From NCBI GenBank assembly GCA_900550925.1, contig URTU01000049.1, positions 1 to 13,860 on the forward strand: DNA of 13,860 nt. Direction: 5' to 3'. The notes below the pieces were generated by a model, which was not told the DNA's origin, made no database searches, and saw only the letters and a program-made list of their open reading frames with translations. The stretch comes from an uncultured Alistipes sp. GTDB lineage: Bacteria; Bacteroidota; Bacteroidia; Bacteroidales; Rikenellaceae. This document shows positions 7,889 to 13,860 of the stretch, one piece after another. A program made the translations under genes and the position numbers. Every line of letters starts with the position of its first letter. Positions within the stretch are counted from its first letter, which is position 1.

Positions 7889-8190
7889 TAGGGTCGCGTG
7901 AGCGATTATAGATAGTGAAAGTGTTTTGCTTTTATTCCGTGTAGGGAATCTGGTAAATTTGAAATCAGCGTAAGTTTTCTATATATAATTCACTTATAAT
8001 CAATTCATTTATATTTTTACACCTTCAATTAAGAAACAATACAGAAACAAAATCGTCGATTAAAGCTAATTCTGACCTTTTCTATTTTCATTAGGTTTCA
8101 TTCCCTTCACTTGTTTGCACAAGGAGCCTATGCTTTACTGTGAGCAGTTATTCTCTCTACTCCAAGAGACATTTATTGATAAACATACTT

Positions 8191-8436
8191 GCAGCCAAAA
8201 AAGAAAAACCCCCGATCTCTCTTCAGCCTGTGCTTCCCTTTTATTGGCAGCCAAAACCGCTTTTACCGTAATAGCCATAGGCATACTGTCAAGCAAATAT
8301 GCCTATCTAAATATAGTTTACTTTGGTTTAGCTTATATATAGAGCTAATAAACTAAAGTAAACTGAATTTATTCAGCTTGTTCAACAATGCAGCCAAAAG
8401 AAAAATGGCTGTAACCAATAAGTTTTGGCGCAGCCA
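8191..8436. repeat. Dispersed GCAGCCAAAA motif copies
   Basis: GCAGCCAAAA occurs at 8191-8200, 8247-8256 and 8390-8399, with a shorter GCAGCCA at 8430-8436. The third copy is followed by TGGCTG at 8406-8411, giving a hairpin CAGCCA/TGGCTG (8391-8411). First and third copies share the following A-rich GAAAAA context. Spacing is irregular, so this is not a CRISPR or simple tandem array. Function unknown. Confidence 0.5.
8315..8364. repeat. Long imperfect inverted repeat (hairpin)
   Basis: Left arm AGTTTACTTTGGTTTAGCT (8315-8333) faces a right arm at 8343-8364 whose complement is the same apart from one G/A difference and three extra bases. The loop is TATATATAG (8334-8342). A second small hairpin, CTGAA/TTCAG with loop TTTA, follows at 8363-8376. 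There is no T-run after either, so a simple terminator is not supported; an element end, a recombination site or a structured leader are possible. Confidence 0.6.
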
Positions 8437-8641
8437 TCTTTTTCCCTTCAAGATAGGTATGTGACTTAATATATTTTATTATCAGATATATAATACGGCA
8501 AATACCTAATTGAATAACAGAATAGTAACAACTTGGCAATATATGGTTCCAACTAATTACCTATACGATTTTTTACCAGAATCTTGTTAATTAGAAAATC
8601 TATCGCAATATGTCAACAATGTATCTATTATTTCATATAAA

Positions 8642-8758
8642 CAGGTAGTGTTTGCCATAGCCGGAATGAGTAACCAACTGTTTGTTTCTACTTACATGCT
8701 TCAGTTGCCAGATAAAACAAGTTTGGAAAAATTCTTATTATGTCAATTAAAGGAGTAA
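8642..8758 (+). pseudogene. 3' remnant of a probable DUF1016/YhcG-type PDDEXK nuclease gene
   Basis: A frame with coding character ends at TAA 8756-8758 and reads QVVFAIAGMSNQLFVS, then TYMLQLPDKTSLEKF and a short charged tail. From memory, this resembles the C-terminal end of DUF1016 (YhcG-like) nucleases, where a V-x-[FY]-A-[IL]-x-G-M segment is followed by x-V-x-x-Y-x-L-x-LP and a short helix. The upstream part in this frame has a TAA at 8588-8590 and no family similarity I can see, and neighbouring DNA is AT-rich without long open frames, so only about 38 codons of the gene survive. There is no start codon at its left end. The family call is by eye and moderately uncertain. Confidence 0.4.
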
Positions 8759-8774
8759 ATCATTCACATATAAG

Positions 8775-8822
8775 ATGGACTGAAAAGGAAGTATTAAAAC
8801 ATTAATTCCATTTTCAGTCCAT
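8775..8822 (-). terminator. Hairpin at the 3' end of the ABC operon, probable terminator
   Basis: ATGGACTGAAAAGGAA (8775-8790) pairs with TTCCATTTTCAGTCCAT (8806-8822), about 16 bp with one bulged base and a 15-nt loop. It lies 8 nt past the end of the last operon gene. The minus-strand sequence after the hairpin (CTTATATGTG) is only weakly T-rich, so the termination role is inferred mainly from position. Confidence 0.55.
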
Positions 8823-8829
8823 TTTACAA

Positions 8830-10560
8830 TTACAGTTTCCAGCCGGAAATGCTTTCTTGAATATTCCATAAATGAGCGTACAGCCCTTCATTTCGGACAA
8901 GGTCATCATGTGTGCCTTCTTCCTTTATCCGTCCGTTGTCCAAGACAATAATCTGGTCGGCATCCTTGATAGTTTTAAGCCTGTGGGCAATGGCGATAAC
9001 GGTACGTCCCTTGATTAACGAATCGATTGCTTTTTGCACTTCTACTTCATTTTCGGGGTCAAGTGAGGCGGTTGCTTCGTCAAGCAGAATGATTGGCGCA
9101 TCTTTTAGAATAGCACGGGCTATGGATACGCGTTGCTTTTCTCCGCCCGAAAGGGTACACCCCCCTTCGCCTACCAAGGTGTCATATCCTTTGGGCAACC
9201 GCATGATGAAGTCATGGCAACAGGCTTTTTTAGCTGCGGCTATAATTTCTTCTTCCGTCGCGTCAGTTTTACCAAAGCGGATATTATTGCGTATGGTGTC
9301 CTGAAACAGATAAACATCCTGAAATACCATAGAGATGTGGCTCATCAGACTTTCTGGATTTATCTCATTCATCGGAACACCATTGAAAAAGATACATCCT
9401 TTCTGTGGGTCGTAGAAACGGGCGCAAAGCTTCATCACCGTACTTTTCCCGCTTCCCGAAGGTCCGACAAGAGCCGTCAAGGAGTTTTTCGGGAGCGTAA
9501 TGTTTATATCATGCAACACTTCCTTGTCTTGATAGGCAAACGATACGTGTTCAAACCGGATGTCGCCCGCTGCCGGGGATTGCTGTTCTCCTTTCATCTC
9601 CGGCTCGTTCATCAAGGAAAGGATGCGTCCACCGGCAATGGAAAAATAGCGGAACTCGGTAAAGTTTGTCAGTGCGGAAGTCAGCGGGTCGAACACACGG
9701 GAGCCAACCACGAGGAACAGCACGAATACGAGAATGGAAAGCTCGCCTCCCAACAGAAGGTAAGTTCCACATAGCACCATCATTGTCAGCCCGGCACGTA
9801 CTAAAGTGATGCTCAACAAGACGAATGGGCCTAACAAGGCCTCCTGACGGATGCAAGCACGGCGAAGTTCCTCAAAAGCATCGCGCAACCTAACAAAGCG
9901 GTCACCTATCAGATTGTACGCTTTCATTACACGAATACCCTGTAAGTATTCTTCCAACCGATTTCCAGCATTTATTTTTGCTTGAATTTGCCTGCCGCTT
10001 AACTTCCGCTGTGCCTTTGTGCTTGCCCACAGAACGAGCAAGGCAAGCGGCAAGGCGGCAAACATACTGACCGCCATCCTCCAATCTATCCATACAAGCG
10101 AAGCAAAAGCCAGTACGGGCATGACTATGGCACCCATAAGTTGGGGCAGGTGGTGCGAAATTCCGGTTTCTGCCATCATGAAGTCCGTAACAAGCATAGA
10201 CGACAAATCACCCGGATCACGTTTCGACAAAAAGCCCAACGATAGTTTCCGCAAGTGCTCCGCCAGCGACAAACGCCCGGAAGCACTCATTTCGTATGCT
10301 CCTCTAAAATTGGCTCGGTAGGATGCCCGTTCTGCCAAAGCCATGACCAGCATATAAACAGCCATAATGCCGAATATCCACCACAGGCGGGTCGTGTCAA
10401 GCGGCTGTCCGCTCCCGTCAAATGCACTGAAAATGATACGTATCGCTTCTATAGAAAGACAAAACGGTACTATATTCACTAAGTTGGCAAGCATGGTGTA
10501 ACCCACCGGCTTGTAAAGTCTTTCCGTGTGACCTATTGTAATATTCTTTATTGCATTCAT
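8830..10560 (-). CDS. ABC half-transporter, permease-ATPase fusion (YbtQ/IrtB-like)
   Basis: A 576-residue inner-membrane protein with an N-terminal transmembrane domain (hydrophobic segments at about 23-43, 59-77, 139-157, 162-180, 243-266 and 270-287) and a C-terminal nucleotide-binding domain. The ATPase is complete: Walker A GPSGSGKST at 366-374 (K372), Q-loop Q414, signature LSGGE at 470-474, Walker B with D494/E495, and H526. DEATASLDPENE after Walker B is a wording I associate with YbtQ/IrtB-type proteins, the exporter-fold ABC partners that import yersiniabactin or mycobactin in complex with metal. It most likely pairs with the 600-residue partner upstream in the same operon, since both are half-size. 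Substrate unknown; multidrug or peptide export remains possible. It is the last gene of the operon, 8 nt after the methyltransferase. Confidence 0.85.
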   Translation of the reverse strand: MNAIKNITIGHTERLYKPVGYTMLANLVNIVPFCLSIEAIRIIFSAFDGSGQPLDTTRLWWIFGIMAVYMLVMALAERASYRANFRGAYEMSASGRLSLAEHLRKLSLGFLSKRDPGDLSSMLVTDFMMAETGISHHLPQLMGAIVMPVLAFASLVWIDWRMAVSMFAALPLALLVLWASTKAQRKLSGRQIQAKINAGNRLEEYLQGIRVMKAYNLIGDRFVRLRDAFEELRRACIRQEALLGPFVLLSITLVRAGLTMMVLCGTYLLLGGELSILVFVLFLVVGSRVFDPLTSALTNFTEFRYFSIAGGRILSLMNEPEMKGEQQSPAAGDIRFEHVSFAYQDKEVLHDINITLPKNSLTALVGPSGSGKSTVMKLCARFYDPQKGCIFFNGVPMNEINPESLMSHISMVFQDVYLFQDTIRNNIRFGKTDATEEEIIAAAKKACCHDFIMRLPKGYDTLVGEGGCTLSGGEKQRVSIARAILKDAPIILLDEATASLDPENEVEVQKAIDSLIKGRTVIAIAHRLKTIKDADQIIVLDNGRIKEEGTHDDLVRNEGLYAHLWNIQESISGWKL

Positions 10561-10568
10561 ATCTTATT

Positions 10569-11189
10569 TTATTTATATGCTATAATATGTATTTCTTCCT
10601 TTTTACGGATTGTTCTGATGGATGAAAATCCGGCTTCATGCAACCGCTCTTCCAATTCTGCCGGAGTATAGACAACCATACCGTCTATCCGTTCCGTCCA
10701 CATTTTTCCAAGTTCGGGGTCGCTCGCTTCCAGACTAATAAGGAAACAACCTCCTTCTCGGAGAACACGCGCCACTTCAGACAACGCTATGTTTACAGGC
10801 GACCAAAAATAGACCGTTTCAAAAGCCGTGATAGCATTAAAAAATCCATCCTCATAAGGTAATGAACAAACATTCCCTTGTTGTATGAAACATCTTTTAT
10901 TCAAGTCTTTTTCGTTGTACTTTTGGGCGAATGAAACACTTTCTTCTGACAGGTCTATGCCGTAGATATTTCCTTTTGGACATAAATTCAATAAACGTTT
11001 CAAATTCGCACCACCGCCACAGCCTATATCAAGAACATTCCAATTCGGCTGCCATTCCACTTGCTTCATGCCACGATTAGCTAAAGATGCATGAAAACAA
11101 TTCATTCCTCGCAAAATCATCCGTCCCCAAAATCCTTGCGGACAACTTGTGTTTTGCAAGACCTTGTTTAAGAAATTCTTCTTTCTCAT
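10569..11189 (-). CDS. Class I SAM-dependent methyltransferase (UbiE-like)
   Basis: A 206-residue cytoplasmic protein with a Rossmann-type methyltransferase core. Motif I is VLDIGCGGG at 52-60, the acidic residue that binds the SAM ribose is in YGIDLS at 76-81, a LPYEDGFFNAITAFETVYF stretch at 110-128 covers motifs II-III, and VLREGGCFLI at 142-151 is the post-core strand. An N-terminal region with GFWGRMILRGMN (19-30) precedes the core. Proteins of this build are common in Firmicutes, often, as I recall, beside paired YbtP/YbtQ-like ABC transporters. The methyl acceptor is unknown. It is sandwiched between the two ABC genes with gaps of 7 and 8 nt, so it is almost certainly made together with them. 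That fits a role in modifying the transported compound, but this is inference. Confidence 0.85.
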   Translation of the reverse strand: MRKKNFLNKVLQNTSCPQGFWGRMILRGMNCFHASLANRGMKQVEWQPNWNVLDIGCGGGANLKRLLNLCPKGNIYGIDLSEESVSFAQKYNEKDLNKRCFIQQGNVCSLPYEDGFFNAITAFETVYFWSPVNIALSEVARVLREGGCFLISLEASDPELGKMWTERIDGMVVYTPAELEERLHEAGFSSIRTIRKKEEIHIIAYK

Positions 11190-11196
11190 ATTGCTT

Positions 11197-12999
11197 TTAG
11201 TTTTTGTTCAACGTCCAATGGTATGCGCTCGTATAGGCATCCCACATGTTTTTATATACACCCTCTGTCACGGATAATTGTTCATGCCTTCCGCATTGCA
11301 CAATGCTTCCTTCTTTCATGACGACAATCTGATGCGCAGAAATGATGGAAGAAAGGCGATGGGCAATCACAATGACCGTCTTGTCCTTTATCAGCGACTG
11401 CAAAGCCATCTGCATTTTATGCTCGTTTTCAGGGTCAGCGAAAGCAGTCGCTTCGTCCAACACCAGTATCGGAGCATTCTTCAATATGGCACGAGCCACA
11501 CATATCCGTTGGGCTTCACCGCCGGACAGGAATACACCTTTATCGCCTATCCTTGTTTCGTAGCCTTGCGGCAAACGCTCTATGAAATCGTGGCATTGGG
11601 CAGCTTTCGCAGCGGCTATCACCTTTTCTTTCGTGGCATCAGGAGAGCCTACGGCGATGTTCTCATAAAGAGTGTCGTAAAAAAGGAAAGTGTCTTGAAA
11701 GACGAATGAAACCATATCCATCAGTTTTGCGGTAGGTATTTGGCGTATATCTGCACCGCCTATACATATTTTCCCTTGCTCCACATCCCAGAACCGAGGT
11801 ATCAGGTTGGCAACCGTTGATTTGCCGCTTCCTGACGGACCGACAAGGGCGGTTATCTTTCCTTGTGGTGCAATGAAGCTGACATCACGCAGGGCTTCCG
11901 TCCGTGTTCCCTGTTCTGTGTTCTCGTAGGAGAATGACATATGGCGAAATTCCACATCGTAAGCGGCAGGCACTTGCGGATGTCCCGGCTCCGGCACAGG
12001 TTTCTTTTCCAATATGCGGTCGATACGGTTTACACCTTCATCGATGTCGCGCGTATTACCTCCCAAGAATGTCAGTTTATAAACGGGGGAAGCCATACCC
12101 GGTCCCATGATAATGAAGAACAGCCATACTACCGCCAATGACAAGGATTGCGGACTGGCTTGCATCAGCAAGATGCCCATAGGAAGAATAAACGTTACCA
12201 TCGAATTGAGCAAGACGGTAAAGGCAATCATCCCGTTCTGGTAGGTGTCACAGCATTTCAAGGCGAATGTCTTGTATGCCTGAATCTCGGCATTGAACTG
12301 ACGGAACGAACGGACGCTTTGCCCGAATATCTTGACGACGGGCATTCCCCGTACATACTGCACAGCTGATGCGCTCATTTTTTCCTGTGCATCGTAGTAG
12401 ATACCCATGAACTCCCTTGCCCTTTTTCCCATGAAATTGGAAAATTGCAGGAATAAGCTAAGCACCACAACGGCCAGGCACACGACTGTCAGCCACACAT
12501 CCAGCGAGAAAAAGATGACCAGCATTACCACTACCGTTGCCATTACATTGACCAAATCCGGAATGGTATGGGCGATGAAGCCCTCTATTTTCTCGATATT
12601 CTGGTCCATTGTTTTCTTGATGGCTCCCGTAGAGGTATTGTTCAAATATCCCAAAGGCAGTTTGCCGATATGTTCAGACAGACGGACACGCAACCCATAC
12701 AAGATACGGAATGCAGCCACATGTGAGGACATCAGGGCGGCATAGAGCAATATCAATCCGCCAACAAGCCCTCCAAATGCAATCCATCCCCAACGCATCA
12801 TGTCCGTTCCGTCCAAAGCGGAAAGATTGGAGCCATTCGACAGCAACTCTTTCAAAATTTCATAAACTGCCCAATAAGGCACAAGCATACACACCGCGCT
12901 GCCAGCCGACAGCAGACCTGCTAATATAAGCAGACCTTTCCTTTGTCCCGCTATCTCGAACAGACGGGACAAACCTTTTTTCTTTTTTGATTTTTCCAT
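11197..12999 (-). CDS. ABC half-transporter, permease-ATPase fusion (YbtP/IrtA-like)
   Basis: A 600-residue inner-membrane protein: a very basic start (KSKKKKG at 3-9), a transmembrane domain with hydrophobic segments at about 22-42, 70-90, 150-187 (two helices), 257-279 and 286-303, then an ATPase domain. Motifs are intact: Walker A GPSGSGKST at 387-395 (K393), Q435, LSGGE at 491-495, Walker B with D515/E516, and H547. The post-Walker-B sequence EATAFADPENE, with Phe-Ala where most exporters have Ser-Leu, is a wording I associate with YbtP/IrtA-type siderophore importers. There is no N-terminal siderophore-interacting (SIP) domain, so it is YbtP-like in layout. It should form a heterodimer with the 576-residue partner downstream. 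The gap to the preceding methyltransferase gene is 10 nt. Function as an importer is inferred from family resemblance. Confidence 0.85.
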   Translation of the reverse strand: MEKSKKKKGLSRLFEIAGQRKGLLILAGLLSAGSAVCMLVPYWAVYEILKELLSNGSNLSALDGTDMMRWGWIAFGGLVGGLILLYAALMSSHVAAFRILYGLRVRLSEHIGKLPLGYLNNTSTGAIKKTMDQNIEKIEGFIAHTIPDLVNVMATVVVMLVIFFSLDVWLTVVCLAVVVLSLFLQFSNFMGKRAREFMGIYYDAQEKMSASAVQYVRGMPVVKIFGQSVRSFRQFNAEIQAYKTFALKCCDTYQNGMIAFTVLLNSMVTFILPMGILLMQASPQSLSLAVVWLFFIIMGPGMASPVYKLTFLGGNTRDIDEGVNRIDRILEKKPVPEPGHPQVPAAYDVEFRHMSFSYENTEQGTRTEALRDVSFIAPQGKITALVGPSGSGKSTVANLIPRFWDVEQGKICIGGADIRQIPTAKLMDMVSFVFQDTFLFYDTLYENIAVGSPDATKEKVIAAAKAAQCHDFIERLPQGYETRIGDKGVFLSGGEAQRICVARAILKNAPILVLDEATAFADPENEHKMQMALQSLIKDKTVIVIAHRLSSIISAHQIVVMKEGSIVQCGRHEQLSVTEGVYKNMWDAYTSAYHWTLNKN

Positions 13000-13009
13000 T
13001 GTTATTACG

Positions 13010-13831
13010 CTATTTTGATGTGATTTTATATCCGAGCAATGAACTGAATTTGTAGCAGAGCCAAGGGATGCGCCCCAATATCTGCCCGAAGAAGAATCCC
13101 CAGCGTGAACGGAAGAACTTCATATAGTTAGCCTGTTCAATGAGCTTTAAAGACGGTTCCCATTGTTCCACCACATACCCGTTGCTTATGCCGGAACGGA
13201 TTTGAGCCTCGTGTTTGCGGAGCGAATCGGGCTTCACACCATGTCGGCTCATTATCGTGCCGCACACGTCAAACCACAATTCACCTCCCCCGAAACGGTT
13301 TGCCACGTGATGCAGGAAGGATTTTACTTGCTTCTCGTAGAAGTACATCAGTACCCCCTCCACGATGAAGATAAATTCTGCTTCGGGGTGTTTCCGGCGC
13401 AGGTCATCCATCCAGTCGGTCTCCAACAAAGACGCTTCAATATAGACATTGTCCGGCTGTTCGGGTATCAATTCCCGGCGTAGAGCAATGACCTCAGGCA
13501 AATCTAAATCATAAAAGACTGCTTTCTGACTTCCGATACGCTGGAAACGGGTATCCAGTCCACATCCCACATTGACCACGACCGGATGCGAATGTGCTTT
13601 AATAAATCGGCGCACAGCGCAGTCGAAATACCAGCCGCGCACCACACATCCCACTTCGCTCAGCTTCGCCCCGTCGAATCGGGAGTAATCGTATTCCAAG
13701 CTGTCAACCAGTTGTTCCGCCGCCTTGTCGCACAGAATGGGATCGGCACGGCAGCTTTCTTTGGCTCTCATGTACAGCGGAATAAGCAATGTTTCCGCTA
13801 CAATGCTCTTAAACTCGTATTTCTGTCTCAT
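13010..13831 (-). CDS. LCMT/TcmP-type class I SAM-dependent O-methyltransferase
   Basis: A 273-residue protein of the leucine carboxyl methyltransferase-like group (the same group as polyketide O-methyltransferases such as TcmP). Visible motifs are VVVNVGCGLDTRF at 84-96 (SAM-binding loop with the group's diagnostic GLDTR), YDLDLPEV at 107-114 and EGVLMYF at 158-164. The C-terminal tail is aromatic and basic. Members methylate carboxyl or hydroxyl groups on small molecules or protein C-termini; the acceptor here is unknown. It is the first operon gene visible in the window and lies 10 nt before the 600-residue ABC gene. On the minus strand the 29 nt upstream contain no clear promoter, and an ORF ending at the overlapping TGA of ATGA is possible, so the operon may continue to the right. 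It is unrelated in sequence to the second methyltransferase in the operon. Confidence 0.85.
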   Translation of the reverse strand: MRQKYEFKSIVAETLLIPLYMRAKESCRADPILCDKAAEQLVDSLEYDYSRFDGAKLSEVGCVVRGWYFDCAVRRFIKAHSHPVVVNVGCGLDTRFQRIGSQKAVFYDLDLPEVIALRRELIPEQPDNVYIEASLLETDWMDDLRRKHPEAEFIFIVEGVLMYFYEKQVKSFLHHVANRFGGGELWFDVCGTIMSRHGVKPDSLRKHEAQIRSGISNGYVVEQWEPSLKLIEQANYMKFFRSRWGFFFGQILGRIPWLCYKFSSLLGYKITSK

Positions 13832-13860
13832 ATTTTTGGAGTGTTTAATAGTGAACGATA

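Larger units (their letters stand above)
7634..8829. other. AT-rich gene-poor stretch between tRNA-His and the ABC operon
   Basis: About 1.2 kb with no convincing intact gene on either strand. Base composition changes from the GC-rich chromosome to clearly AT-rich, strongest from about 7970 to 8760. It holds a tandem 8-mer (CAATGTGC twice, 7646-7661), an orphan promoter-like site, several small hairpins, a long inverted repeat, three GCAGCCAAAA copies and a coding remnant near its right end. Open frames of 60-76 codons here do not resemble any protein I know. The layout suits the decayed edge of an integrated element next to a tRNA gene. I did not find a second copy of the tRNA 3' end within the window. 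Confidence 0.6.

Noticed and set aside
8135..8284. 49-codon minus-strand open frame beginning MPMAITVKAVLAANKREAQA
   Set aside because: The start looks a little like a coding region, but it is short, I cannot assign it to a family, and it overlaps the GCAGCCAAAA repeats. Kept here only as a lead.
8115..8342. 75-codon open frame on the plus strand, with AAGGAG just before an internal ATG at 8130
   Set aside because: No recognisable family, the ribosome-site spacing is too short, it runs into the inverted repeat, and Bacteroidota rarely rely on such sites.
8191..8436. Possible CRISPR array from repeated motifs
   Set aside because: Only three 10-bp copies, unequal spacing and no cas genes.
9133..9774. 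213-codon plus-strand open frame across the 576-aa ABC gene
   Set aside because: Antisense shadow of the ABC protein, whose motifs are complete on the minus strand.
7590..13860. Search for a direct repeat of the tRNA-His 3' end as a right attachment site
   Set aside because: No matching copy seen by eye within the window; any such site would be further right.

Overview
The window looks like a chromosomal segment of a Bacteroidota (Bacteroidales) bacterium. A GC-rich gut relative such as Alistipes (Rikenellaceae) is my best guess. The support is Bacteroidota-type promoters (TTG, 18-21 nt, TAnnTTTG) ahead of several genes, weak or absent Shine-Dalgarno sequences, and the gene families present. 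The genus is inferred from GC-rich coding plus gene content and is not proven.

Left part (1-7633) is GC-rich core chromosome. In order: the 3' part of a PLP-dependent alpha-oxoamine synthase (serine palmitoyltransferase or cysteate acyltransferase type); a secreted glycerophosphodiester phosphodiesterase 27 nt downstream; a strong terminator; recN; anmK on the opposite strand, its 3' end overlapping recN; a divergently transcribed EamA/DMT transporter; a secreted Ntn-hydrolase of the C45 / isopenicillin-N acyltransferase type; and tRNA-His(GTG) with its own promoter and terminator.

Middle part (7634-8829), directly after tRNA-His, is about 1.2 kb of AT-rich DNA with no convincing intact gene. 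It holds an orphan promoter-like site followed by short hairpins, a long imperfect inverted repeat, repeated GCAGCCAAAA motifs, the 3' remnant of a probable DUF1016/YhcG-type nuclease gene, and a hairpin at the end of the next operon. It reads as the scarred edge of an acquired island beside a tRNA gene.

Right part (8830-13831) is a tight minus-strand operon with lower GC than the left part: LCMT-type methyltransferase, ABC half-transporter of 600 aa, a second class I methyltransferase, and ABC half-transporter of 576 aa, with gaps of 7 to 10 nt. The two ABC proteins resemble the YbtP/YbtQ and IrtA/IrtB group of exporter-fold proteins that import siderophores, so the operon is best read as an acquired metallophore (siderophore-like) transport and processing module. 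Its substrate is unknown, its promoter lies right of the window, and no synthetase gene is visible. This cassette with two methyltransferases is the most interesting content here.
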